From JADZAI01 sp047602465 (GTDB lineage: Bacteria; Pseudomonadota; Alphaproteobacteria; Micropepsales; Micropepsaceae), in assembly GCA_047602465.1 (NCBI GenBank), contig JASGHF010000001.1, forward strand, positions 2,666,001 through 2,730,000: 64,000 nt of DNA. Direction: 5' to 3'. Both the position numbers and the translations under genes were made by a program. This document shows, piece after piece, positions 34,261 to 41,711 of the stretch (position 1 is the first letter of the stretch; each line of letters opens with the position of its first letter). The notes under the pieces are model-generated. The model saw only the letters and a program-made list of their open reading frames with translations. It was not told the DNA's origin and made no database searches.

Positions 34261-34809
34261 ATGCCCCGCCTGAAACCGCTCGACCCTTCCGAAGCGCCAC
34301 CCAAGGCGGCCGAGGCGCTGGCCAAGATGGCGCAGCTCAACGTCTTCAAGGTGATGGCGCATGGCGACGGTTTGTTGCCGGCGTTCTCAAAGCTGGGCGG
34401 GCATCTGCTGAGCCGGACCAAGCTGGACCCGCATCTGCGCGAGATCGCGATCATCCGCGTGGGCGTGCTGAGCAAGGCGACCTATGAGGTGCATCAGCAC
34501 ATGCGGATCGGCCGCGATCTGGGCATGCGCGAGGAGCTGCTGGCCGGCATTCATGAAGGACCGCAGGCGAAGGGCCTCACCGAGATCGAGCGGCAGGTCA
34601 TGGCGATCACCGACGACGTGGTCGCGAATGTGCGCGCGGGCGACGCGACCTATGATCCGCTCGCCAAGGCGCTGTCTTCGCAGGAGATGGTTGAGCTGGT
34701 GATCACCATCGGCTTCTACATGATGGTGTGCCGGTATCTGGAGACGTTCGACGTGGAGATCGAGGCGAAGCCGCCTCAAGGCAAGATCGACGTGGGGCAG
34801 GCACGATGA
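34261..34809 (+). CDS. carboxymuconolactone decarboxylase family protein
   Basis: 182 residues from ATG 34261 with GAGGAG upstream. AhpD-like helical fold: 'LDPHLREIAIIRVGVLSKATYEVHQHMRIG' (quoted in part as REIAIIRVGVLSKATYE) keeps the conserved Glu and His but the redox CxxC is absent, as in many CMD-like proteins of catabolic loci. First of three linked genes (CMD, SDR, M20), ending in ATGA overlap with the SDR. Confidence 0.85.
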   Translation: MPRLKPLDPSEAPPKAAEALAKMAQLNVFKVMAHGDGLLPAFSKLGGHLLSRTKLDPHLREIAIIRVGVLSKATYEVHQHMRIGRDLGMREELLAGIHEGPQAKGLTEIERQVMAITDDVVANVRAGDATYDPLAKALSSQEMVELVITIGFYMMVCRYLETFDVEIEAKPPQGKIDVGQAR

Positions 34810-35630
34810 TGAGCGAGCGTCATATTCACCTGCCGCCGGAGAGCCAGGGACAGGCGCCGGGGCGGGGCAGGCTGGCCGGGCGTCGCATTCTGGTCGTTGG
34901 TGGCGGGCAGACCGATATCGGCGAGGATGACACGCCCGCCGGCAACGGGCGCGCGATGTCGATCCTGTTCGCGCGCGAGGGCGCGAAGGTGGTGGTCGCC
35001 GACCGCGTGCTGGCGACGGCGGAGGCGACGGTCGCGCAAATGCCGGAAGGCAGCGGCACGGCCATCGCGGCGGATGTTTCCGATCCCGCAGCGATCGAGA
35101 AGATGGTCGCCGATGCGGTGGCGAGCTTAGGCGGTCTCGATGGGCTGGCGCTGAATGTCGGGATCGGCGGCAAGCCGCTGCTCGCGAACAATGATGCGAA
35201 AGAATGGGATTTCACCTTTGCGGTGAACCTTCGCAGCCACATGCTGAGCGTGCGGGCGGCATGGCCGCATTTCGCGGATGCTTCCAGCATCGTCTTCATC
35301 TCGTCCATCGCGGGCATCAAGCCGGGCAGCCGCATTCCCGCCTATGACGCCTCTAAGGCGGCGCTCGGCGGGCTTTGCCGCCATGTCGCGCTGGAAGGCG
35401 AGAAGCGGGCGATCCGGGCGAACGTGGTGGCGCCCGGGCTGATGGACACGTCCATCGGCCGTCTCGCTTCGCGCGGGCGGCCGTCGCGCACGACGACGCC
35501 CGTGCCGCTGTCGCGGCAGGGGACGGGGTGGGAGACCGCCTATTCGGCCCTCTTCCTGATGAGCGATGAAGCGGCTTATGTGACCGGACAGACATTGGTC
35601 GTCGATGGCGGCCTCAGCGCGCTGCGCTGA
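34806..35630 (+). CDS. SDR family oxidoreductase
   Basis: 274 residues from ATG 34806. 'RRILVVGGGQTDIGEDDTP' is an unusual cofactor motif with an insertion between the second and third Gly. Catalytic Ser in 'IVFISSIAG' and Tyr/Lys in 'YDASKAAL' are intact, and 'YVTGQTLVVDGGLSAL' closes the fold. NAD(P)-dependent alcohol/ketone chemistry; substrate unknown. Confidence 0.9.
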   Translation: MMSERHIHLPPESQGQAPGRGRLAGRRILVVGGGQTDIGEDDTPAGNGRAMSILFAREGAKVVVADRVLATAEATVAQMPEGSGTAIAADVSDPAAIEKMVADAVASLGGLDGLALNVGIGGKPLLANNDAKEWDFTFAVNLRSHMLSVRAAWPHFADASSIVFISSIAGIKPGSRIPAYDASKAALGGLCRHVALEGEKRAIRANVVAPGLMDTSIGRLASRGRPSRTTTPVPLSRQGTGWETAYSALFLMSDEAAYVTGQTLVVDGGLSALR

Positions 35631-35645
35631 TCGAAAGGACAAAAG

Positions 35646-36854
35646 ATGAGCGACACGCTGAAGCACTGGATCGACGGTGCGAAAGACCTGCTGCCGGGCG
35701 CGATCAAACTGCGCCGCACGATCCACGCCTATCCGGAGCTGGGCAATTTCCTGCCCGTGACGGTGAAAACAGTGCGCGATGCGCTGGCGGATCTGGACCT
35801 CACCTATGAGGAGGGGCCGTCATCTTCCGGTTTCATCGCGACGCTGAAAGGTCCGGGCCAGGGGCGCACCGTGCTGCTGCGCGGCGACATGGACGCGCTG
35901 CCGATGCCGGAAGATACCGAGGTCGAATTCAAATCGACCGTGCCGGGCGCGATGCATGCCTGCGGCCATGACAGCCACACCGCGATGCTGGCGACGGCGG
36001 CGCGTCTGCTGCACGCCAATCGCGACAGGCTGGCGGGGACGGTCAAGTTCATGTTCCAGCCGGGCGAGGAAGGCCATTTCGGCGCGGTGAAGATGATCGA
36101 GGATGGATTGCTGGATCGCGGGCCGAAGCCGGATGGCGCGTTCGCGATGCATATCACGCCCAACATTCCGACGGGCGTGTTCGGCGCGAAGGCGGGGCCG
36201 TTCATGGCGGCGACGGACGAGGTGCATATCACCGTGTGGGGCAAAGGCGGCCATGCCTCATCCCCGCAGCACGCGCTCGATCCGGTGCCGATCGCCTGCG
36301 AGATCGTGCTGGCGCTGCAGAACGCGGTGACGCGGCGGATCAACGCGTTCGATCCGGTGGTGCTGACCATCGCGCAGATCAATGGCGGCACGACCACCAA
36401 TGTGATCCCTGAGACGGTGGTGCTGGGCGGGACGCTGCGTTCCGTTTCCGAAGCCTCGCGCAAGCAGGCGAAGGAGGCGATCAACAAGGTCGCGACCAAT
36501 ATCGCCAAGGCCCATGGCGCGTGGGCGGAGGTGGAGCTGATCCCCGGCTATGACGTGACGGTGAACGATGCGCGCATGGTGAACCTCGCAGGCAAAGCCT
36601 CGCGCGAGATGCTGGGCGAACACAGCTTTTTCACGATGCCCGCGCCGGTGATGGGGGCCGAGGACTGGAGCTATGTGCTGCAGAAAATCCCCGGCTGCAT
36701 GGTGTTCCTTGGCGTCGCGCCGGCGGGGTGCGATCACAACACGGCGGCGCCGTGCCATTCCAACAAGATGCAGCTTGAGGAAAGCGCGATGGCGCATGGC
36801 GTGGCGCTGTATGCCGCCGTGGCCGAGCGGTTTCTGGACAAGGGGTTCGACTAG
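35646..36854 (+). CDS. M20 family amidohydrolase (hippurate/IAA-amino-acid hydrolase type)
   Basis: 402 residues. Metal ligands in 'RGDMDALPMPED' and 'HACGHDSHTAML'; catalytic Glu pair in 'MFQPGEEGHFGA'; dimerisation/lid domain 'WGKGGHASSPQHALDP'; final His region 'PCHSNKMQLEE'. Hydrolyses N-acyl amino acids. Third gene of the CMD-SDR-M20 run, 15 bases after the SDR. Confidence 0.92.
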   Translation: MSDTLKHWIDGAKDLLPGAIKLRRTIHAYPELGNFLPVTVKTVRDALADLDLTYEEGPSSSGFIATLKGPGQGRTVLLRGDMDALPMPEDTEVEFKSTVPGAMHACGHDSHTAMLATAARLLHANRDRLAGTVKFMFQPGEEGHFGAVKMIEDGLLDRGPKPDGAFAMHITPNIPTGVFGAKAGPFMAATDEVHITVWGKGGHASSPQHALDPVPIACEIVLALQNAVTRRINAFDPVVLTIAQINGGTTTNVIPETVVLGGTLRSVSEASRKQAKEAINKVATNIAKAHGAWAEVELIPGYDVTVNDARMVNLAGKASREMLGEHSFFTMPAPVMGAEDWSYVLQKIPGCMVFLGVAPAGCDHNTAAPCHSNKMQLEESAMAHGVALYAAVAERFLDKGFD

Positions 36855-36857
36855 GGT

Positions 36858-36968
36858 TGCGTCCTTCGAGACGCGATCCCTTGGATCGCTCCTCAGGATG
36901 AGGAAGAGGGTTAGCTCCGCTTCTCCTCATCCTGAGGAGGGCGCGAAGCGTCCGTCGCGAAGGACGCA
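36858..36968. repeat. long nested palindromic intergenic repeat
   Basis: Outer arms TGCGTCCTTCG (36858) and CGAAGGACGCA (to 36968) enclose exact 15-bp inner arms (36890-36904 and 36924-36938, CCTCAGGATGAGG type). The 'CCTCATCCTGAGGA' family is a dispersed palindrome common in alphaproteobacteria. It fills the whole gap between convergent genes and may terminate both. Confidence 0.8.
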
Positions 36969-36975
36969 GGCCACT

Positions 36976-37620
36976 TCAAGCCGCCGCGTCTGCCGCCTTG
37001 AAACGGGCGATCTGCTCGTCCCGCGCCTTGATGAAGGCGGGGCGGGCGGTGGCGCGTGTGACATAGGCCCTGGTGGCGGGGAAATTCTCCAGCCCGTCGA
37101 AGCGGTCGACGAGGCGGAGAATGTCGGCCATCAGGATGTCGGAGATGGAGAATGCGCCGGCGAGCCAGTCGCGTTTCGCGATGATTTTTTCGAGATTTGT
37201 GAGGCGTGAGGTGAGCCAGCCGTCGGTGCGCTCCCACGCCGCGCCCTGTTTGTCGTTCGAGAATTGATGGATCGACCAGGGGACGGTGACCATCTCCATC
37301 GAGTTGAGGCCGGCGATCAGCCATTCGATGGCTTCGATGCGGGCTTTTTTGGCGGTGGGGAGCAGCTTGCCGCTCTTCTCGCCGAGATAGAGGAGGATCG
37401 CGCCGCTTTCGAAGACCGAGATGTCGCCATCGATGAGCCACGGCACCTGGCCGAAGGGCTGGTGCGCGAAATGGTCAGGGCCGCGGTCGCGGAACGGGGT
37501 CGTTTCGACGCGATAGGGCAGGCCCGCTTCCTCCAGCGCCCAGCAGATGCGGACATCCCGCACATGGCCGCGCGGCGGTTCGGGAACCCAGTCATAGGTG
37601 ACGACGGTGAGTTCGCTCAT
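36976..37620 (-). CDS. glutathione S-transferase family protein
   Basis: 214 residues. Thioredoxin-fold domain with 'RDVRICWALEEAGLPY', 'FGQVPWLIDGD' (cis-Pro) and 'VFESGAILLYLGEK' (Glu-Ser); C-terminal helical domain with 'FSISDILMADIL'. Its start overlaps the stop of the GNAT gene, so the pair is cotranscribed. Confidence 0.9.
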   Translation of the reverse strand: MSELTVVTYDWVPEPPRGHVRDVRICWALEEAGLPYRVETTPFRDRGPDHFAHQPFGQVPWLIDGDISVFESGAILLYLGEKSGKLLPTAKKARIEAIEWLIAGLNSMEMVTVPWSIHQFSNDKQGAAWERTDGWLTSRLTNLEKIIAKRDWLAGAFSISDILMADILRLVDRFDGLENFPATRAYVTRATARPAFIKARDEQIARFKAADAAA

Positions 37621-38117
37621 CAGAGGGCCTCCACATACTGGATGAAGCCGGATTTCTTCGCGATGCGGTCATACAACTGCTGGCCGGTGAGATTGGTTTC
37701 CTCGGTGAGCCAGTGGACGCGCTCGCCGCCGAGGCCGCGCACGACCCGGTAGACATGCTCGATGAGCGCGCGGCCGATGCCGGTGCCGCGGAGTTCCGCG
37801 TCGGCGTAGAGATCCTGGAGATAGCAGCTGGGGCCTTCCAGCCAGAAGCTGCGATGCATGACGATGTGGACGAGGCCGTGCGGCCTGCCGCCGACTTCCG
37901 CGAGATAGCCGAAGACCGGCTCGTCCGGATCGAACAGGCGCGCCCAGTTGAGGTCGTATTGCGCCTGAGGTTTCGAGGTGCGGTAGAACTCGATGTAGAG
38001 GCCCCAGAGGCGCTGCCATTCGTCGCGGTCGGCAGTTGTGAGCGGCCGCACCGTCACCGCGCCTTTCACGGTGGTCACATCGAACTGTTCGGGTTTCAAC
38101 CCGTAGGGCATCGCCAT
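37620..38117 (-). CDS. GNAT family N-acetyltransferase
   Basis: 165 residues. Acetyl-CoA binding motif A 'CYLQDLYADAELRGTGIGRALIEHVY' (Q/RxxGxG/A as RGTGIG) and a C-terminal 'TNLTGQQLYDRIAKKSGFIQY' are clear. Acceptor unknown. Upstream partner of the GST gene. Confidence 0.9.
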   Translation of the reverse strand: MAMPYGLKPEQFDVTTVKGAVTVRPLTTADRDEWQRLWGLYIEFYRTSKPQAQYDLNWARLFDPDEPVFGYLAEVGGRPHGLVHIVMHRSFWLEGPSCYLQDLYADAELRGTGIGRALIEHVYRVVRGLGGERVHWLTEETNLTGQQLYDRIAKKSGFIQYVEAL

Positions 38118-38174
38118 CGCTTCACTCCCCCATTGCGCCGCCTATAGTGCGCGACCAGAAAAGCAGGAAGCGCC

Positions 38175-39089
38175 ATGACGGACGAGATCATCTTCCACCA
38201 TTATCCGACATCACCTTTCAGCGAGAAGGTGCGGCTGGCGTTCGGCATGAAGGGCCTGAAATGGCGCGCGGTGGTGCAGCCGGTCATCATGCCCAAGCCG
38301 CATCTGACGGCGCTGACCGGCGGCTACCGCAAGATTCCGGTGATGCAGATCGGCGCGGATATCTATTGCGATACGCAGCTGATCCTCGACGAGCTGGAAC
38401 GGCGCGTCTCCGATCCGCCGATCATGCAGGGCGGGATGGGGCAGGCGATCGGGTTCTGGGCCGACCGGGTGTTCTTCCAGGCGAGCGTGCCGCTGATCTT
38501 CGGCGCGCTGGGCGACAAGGTGGACCCGGCTTTCAGACAAGACCGCGAGGCGTTGTCGGGGCGTCCGTTCGACGTGGCGCAGATGAAGGCGGCGGTGCCG
38601 ATCATGCGGGAGCAATGGCGGGCGCATGTGGGGTTCATCGACAGCGCGCTGAAATCCGGCGGCGGATGGATCGGCGGTGCGCCGGGCGTCGAGGACATCC
38701 ACGCCCACATGAATGTGTGGTTCGTTTCGAACTTCGTGGCCGACGAGGCGGCGCGCCTGCTGCCGGAGTTTCCGCGCGTGCAGGACTGGTATGCGCGCAT
38801 GAACGTCATCGGTCACGGCACGCCCACGCCCATGAAGCCGGAGGAGGCGGTGGAGATCGCCCGCGCCTCGACGCCGCATGACGCGGAACATGAGGACGGG
38901 CATGAGCCGAACGGCCTGAAACCCGGGCAGGCGGTGACGGTGATGGCCGACGATTACGGCCGAGACCCGATCAAGGGGACGCTGGTGTCGTCGTCGGCGC
39001 ACCGCATCTCCATCGCGCGGAACGATCCGGCGGCGGGCGATGTGGTGGTGCATTTCCCGCGCGCCGGGTTCTGGGTGCTGCCGGGGTGA
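38175..39089 (+). CDS. GST-fold protein with C-terminal extension
   Basis: 304 residues. N-terminal 'HHYPTSPFSEKVRLAFGMKGL' and 'YRKIPVMQIGADIYCDTQLI' are GST-like, with Ser at the usual glutathione-activating place. After the helical domain, residues ~245-304 form an added beta-rich piece (GQAVTVMADDYGRDPIKGTLVSS) not part of a normal GST. Divergent from the GNAT/GST pair. Confidence 0.85.
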   Translation: MTDEIIFHHYPTSPFSEKVRLAFGMKGLKWRAVVQPVIMPKPHLTALTGGYRKIPVMQIGADIYCDTQLILDELERRVSDPPIMQGGMGQAIGFWADRVFFQASVPLIFGALGDKVDPAFRQDREALSGRPFDVAQMKAAVPIMREQWRAHVGFIDSALKSGGGWIGGAPGVEDIHAHMNVWFVSNFVADEAARLLPEFPRVQDWYARMNVIGHGTPTPMKPEEAVEIARASTPHDAEHEDGHEPNGLKPGQAVTVMADDYGRDPIKGTLVSSSAHRISIARNDPAAGDVVVHFPRAGFWVLPG

Positions 39090-39096
39090 GGCGGCC

Positions 39097-39891
39097 TCAG
39101 CTGCGCTCGCGCACCTGCCGGGGTTCGTAGATCGCCCAGTGGCGGCCGGACATGATGCGGCGCGCGCCGCTGACGATCTCGAAGTCGAGGGTCACGATGA
39201 GGTGGCCCTTGCTCTCGACATTCTCCACCACGATGGCGCGGGTCTCGGCGGGTTCGCCATCGCGCAGGCGGGCGTGATTGCGGATGCGGCTCTCGACGTG
39301 AATCCAGGGGCCGAGCTTCACATTGTTGCCGAGGATGTAGTTGGCGCGGCGCACCAGCCAGCCGGGATTGCAGATGGCGCCGTTCTCGAATGGGCCGCCC
39401 GGTTCGCGCACGTCGGCGAGGTGCTGGGCGCCGTCGGCCTTGGTGTAGGTCTCGACCATCGTGCCGAGGATCTGGCCGGGTTTCAGGCTCTCCATCGACG
39501 CCTTGGGGCGTGAGGCGTAGTCGGGCAGCTCGGCGGTGCCGATGCTGGCGGGCTCGGGTGCGTCGTCGAGCTTCCAGGCGGTGCCGGTGGCGCAGGTGAC
39601 GCCGCGGGCTGAGGCGGTGAGGGTGAGGCGGTCTGTGCCGTCGGCCTCGCCCGTCACCAGCGTGTCGTCGCCGTCATAGACCGGCTTGCCGAAGCGGGCC
39701 TGCATGCCGCCGCCGCTCAGCCATGCCTCACCCCAGATCGCGATGGGCGCGTGCGCCATATAGGCGAACACATCGACGCCCGGCACCAGACCGCCGGTGA
39801 AGCCGAAGCGCGAGGCGACGGCGTCATCGTGGATTTTGTTCTCGCTTTCCGTCGCCGTGTTGAAGGCGGTGAGGCGGTGGTGGAGGGTCAT
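39097..39891 (-). CDS. MaoC-like double hot-dog protein
   Basis: 264 residues. 'ESENKIHDDAVASRFGFTGGLVPGVDVFAYM' (in part) has the hydratase-type Asp/His and the conserved GF...PG; a second, degenerate hot-dog follows after residue 130. Possible enoyl-CoA hydratase or thioesterase-like role, consistent with the CoA-ligase-rich surroundings. Convergent with the GST gene. Confidence 0.7.
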   Translation of the reverse strand: MTLHHRLTAFNTATESENKIHDDAVASRFGFTGGLVPGVDVFAYMAHAPIAIWGEAWLSGGGMQARFGKPVYDGDDTLVTGEADGTDRLTLTASARGVTCATGTAWKLDDAPEPASIGTAELPDYASRPKASMESLKPGQILGTMVETYTKADGAQHLADVREPGGPFENGAICNPGWLVRRANYILGNNVKLGPWIHVESRIRNHARLRDGEPAETRAIVVENVESKGHLIVTLDFEIVSGARRIMSGRHWAIYEPRQVRERS

Positions 39892-39910
39892 GATCGGATA
39901 TTACCCATTT

Positions 39911-40006
39911 TGTCATCCCGGCCTTGAGCCGGGATCCAGAGCGGCCGGCACCGGTGTTTGTTGCCCCTGGGTCCCGGGTCTTCGCTTCGCTACGCCCGGG
40001 ATGACA
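39911..40006. repeat. REP-like palindromes left of the GIY-YIG gene
   Basis: TGTCATCCCGG-CCTTGAG-CCGGGATCCA (39911-39938) and GGGTCCCGGG...CCCGGGATGACA (39969-40006). The two outer ends are themselves inverted relative to one another, so the block is a compound palindrome of the type dispersed through many alphaproteobacterial genomes. Confidence 0.75.
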
Positions 40007-40021
40007 GTGAGGGGTAAACTG

Positions 40022-40324
40022 TCAGGGCAAAAGTGTGGTCTCGTAAAGATCGGCCCATCTGGGATTCATTTTCTCGATCAGCTCGAGTTTCCATTTGCGT
40101 GCCCATCGCTTCACGCGTTTTTCGTGTGCGATGGCGTCATCGATGAGATCGAAGGGTTGATACCAGACGAGACGGTCGACGCCGTGCTTTGAGGTAAAGC
40201 CCGGCACCGTGCCGTTCTTGTGCTCCTGTACGCGCCGCGACAGGTCGTTTGTGACGCCGACATACAATGTCCCGTTCCGCGCGCTGGCGAGAATGTAGAC
40301 GTAGTAGGTGTGCGCCAAGTTCAT
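40022..40324 (-). CDS. small GIY-YIG nuclease family protein
   Basis: 100 residues from ATG 40324 (AAAGG upstream). 'YYVYILASARNGTLYVGVTNDLSRRVQEHK' (in part) matches the GIY-YIG core, with the usual Arg in 'LSRRVQEH' and Glu in 'AHEKRVKRW'. One-domain stand-alone members of this kind have no settled role. REP-like palindromes flank it at once on both sides, 15 and 8 bases away. Confidence 0.88.
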   Translation of the reverse strand: MNLAHTYYVYILASARNGTLYVGVTNDLSRRVQEHKNGTVPGFTSKHGVDRLVWYQPFDLIDDAIAHEKRVKRWARKWKLELIEKMNPRWADLYETTLLP

Positions 40325-40332
40325 CCTTTGTA

Positions 40333-40377
40333 TGTCATCCCGGGTCGGCGGTGCTTCGCACCTTGCCCGGGATGACA
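40333..40377. repeat. REP-like palindrome right of the GIY-YIG gene
   Basis: Perfect 12-bp ends TGTCATCCCGGG / CCCGGGATGACA enclose an inner hairpin GGTGC-TTC-GCACC. It lies between the GIY-YIG start and the dehydrogenase stop. Confidence 0.8.
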
Positions 40378-40388
40378 AGTTTGGTTGC

Positions 40389-41418
40389 TTAGAACCCGAC
40401 CATCACTTTGCACTGGGTGGTGGGTTTGCGGAGGGCTTCGAAGGCGTCGGGGAGCTGATCCAGCGTGATGCGGTCGGTGATCATGTGCTGCACCTCGACG
40501 CGGTCCTTGGCGATCATGTCGATGACGTAGTCGAAATCGGCGGGGCGGTAGCCGAGGACGAATTGCAGCGTGAGTTCCTTGACGATGCCGATGACGGGCA
40601 GGATCTGGTCCATCTGCTGGCAGACGCCGGCGACGACGATTTTTCGCGCCGCGCGGGGCGTCCATCATGACGCCGTTGATGATTCCGGGGGCGCCGACGC
40701 ATTCGAAGATGATGTCGGGGCCTTTGCCGGCGATGGCCTGAACCTGGGCCGTGAGCGACTGGTTCGGGTCGATGGCGTCGGTGGCGCCAAATCTTGCGGC
40801 GGTGGCTTTGCGGTTTTCGGCGCGTTCCGAAACGATGACGTGCCGGGCGCCGAGGAAACGCGCCCACAGCATGACGGCGAGGCCGACCGGGCCGGCGCCG
40901 ATGACGAGGACGGTGGCCCCGCGCTCCATTTTCGCCATGTCGACGGCGTGAAGGCCGACGCAGAGCGGTTCGATGAGGGCGCCTTCTTCCGATGAGACGA
41001 TGTCGGGCAGCGCATGCGCGCCGTTCGCGCCGATGGTGACGTATTCGGCATAGGCGCCGTGATGCTGGCCGAGGCCGATGCCTTTCGCGCCGGTGCAGGC
41101 GCCGAAGGTGGTGTCGCCGCGCTTGCAGGCGTCGCAGACGCCGCACTGGATATAGGGGAAGCCGGCGACGCGCTGGCCGGTCTTGAACCTGCCCTTGAGG
41201 GCGGAGCCGATCTCGATGATTTCGCCCGAGAATTCGTGGCCCATCACGCTGCCGACGGGGAGGGCCGAGATCGAATGCGCCTCGGTCATGTGGAGGTCGG
41301 AGCCGCAGACGCCGCAGTGATGGACCTTGAGCAGCAGCTGGTGCGGCTCGGGCCTGACGTCGTCGATGGTTTCGATTTCGAGCTTGCGGTCTGGGCCTTT
41401 GAAGACGGCGGCGCGCAT
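40389..41418 (-). pseudogene. zinc-binding alcohol dehydrogenase, frameshifted
   Basis: Starts ATG 41418 (GAGGAA upstream). 'HHCGVCGSDLHMTEAH' and 'GHEFSG' give the catalytic zinc ligands; 'CGVCDACKRGDTTFGAC' the structural zinc site; 'VIGAGPVGLAVML' the NAD fold. At 'GVMMDAPRGAK' an A-run of five (T's at ~40641-40645) carries one base too many. Sense resumes in the next frame as 'MDQILPVIGIVKELTLQFVLG' (in part) and ends 'TQCKVMVGF' at 40389. The reconstructed protein is ~343 residues, the usual length. A homopolymer error in sequencing is a live alternative. Confidence 0.8.
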
Positions 41419-41503
41419 GGGGTGTTCCTCGTGAGATGTTGTTATGCGCGGGAGCAGACAGGAGCGCGATGGCCGCCGCAAGAGGGAGATTGGCGCGGAA
41501 AAC

Positions 41504-41538
41504 ATAGGCTTGACATCCTAGGATATAAAGCCTATATT
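41504..41538 (+). promoter_or_regulatory. near-consensus promoter inside a 32-bp operator-like dyad
   Basis: TTGACA (41510-41515), a 17-base spacer and TATATT (41533-41538) form an almost perfect sigma-70-type promoter for the CoA ligase downstream. The stretch 41504-41535 is also a palindrome with 14 of 16 pairs matched; arms ATAGGCTT and AAGCCTAT, core ATCCTAGGAT. A repressor bound here would cover both promoter hexamers. On the other strand TTTATA-N17-TATGTT could serve the divergent dehydrogenase. Confidence 0.75.
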
Positions 41539-41711
41539 TTGCGTTCGGGATGGTCCCGAGGGGTGCGGCGGAGGAGGGCCGGGACATGGATATCGCTGGA
41601 ACGCCGCCCGGCCCGTGGTGGCATTTTCCGATTCTCGTTCGGTTTTTGTCATGGGCGTGGCGTGGGGTAAGCTCAGGCCATAACGACATCACAAAAACGT
41701 CGAGGAAACCC

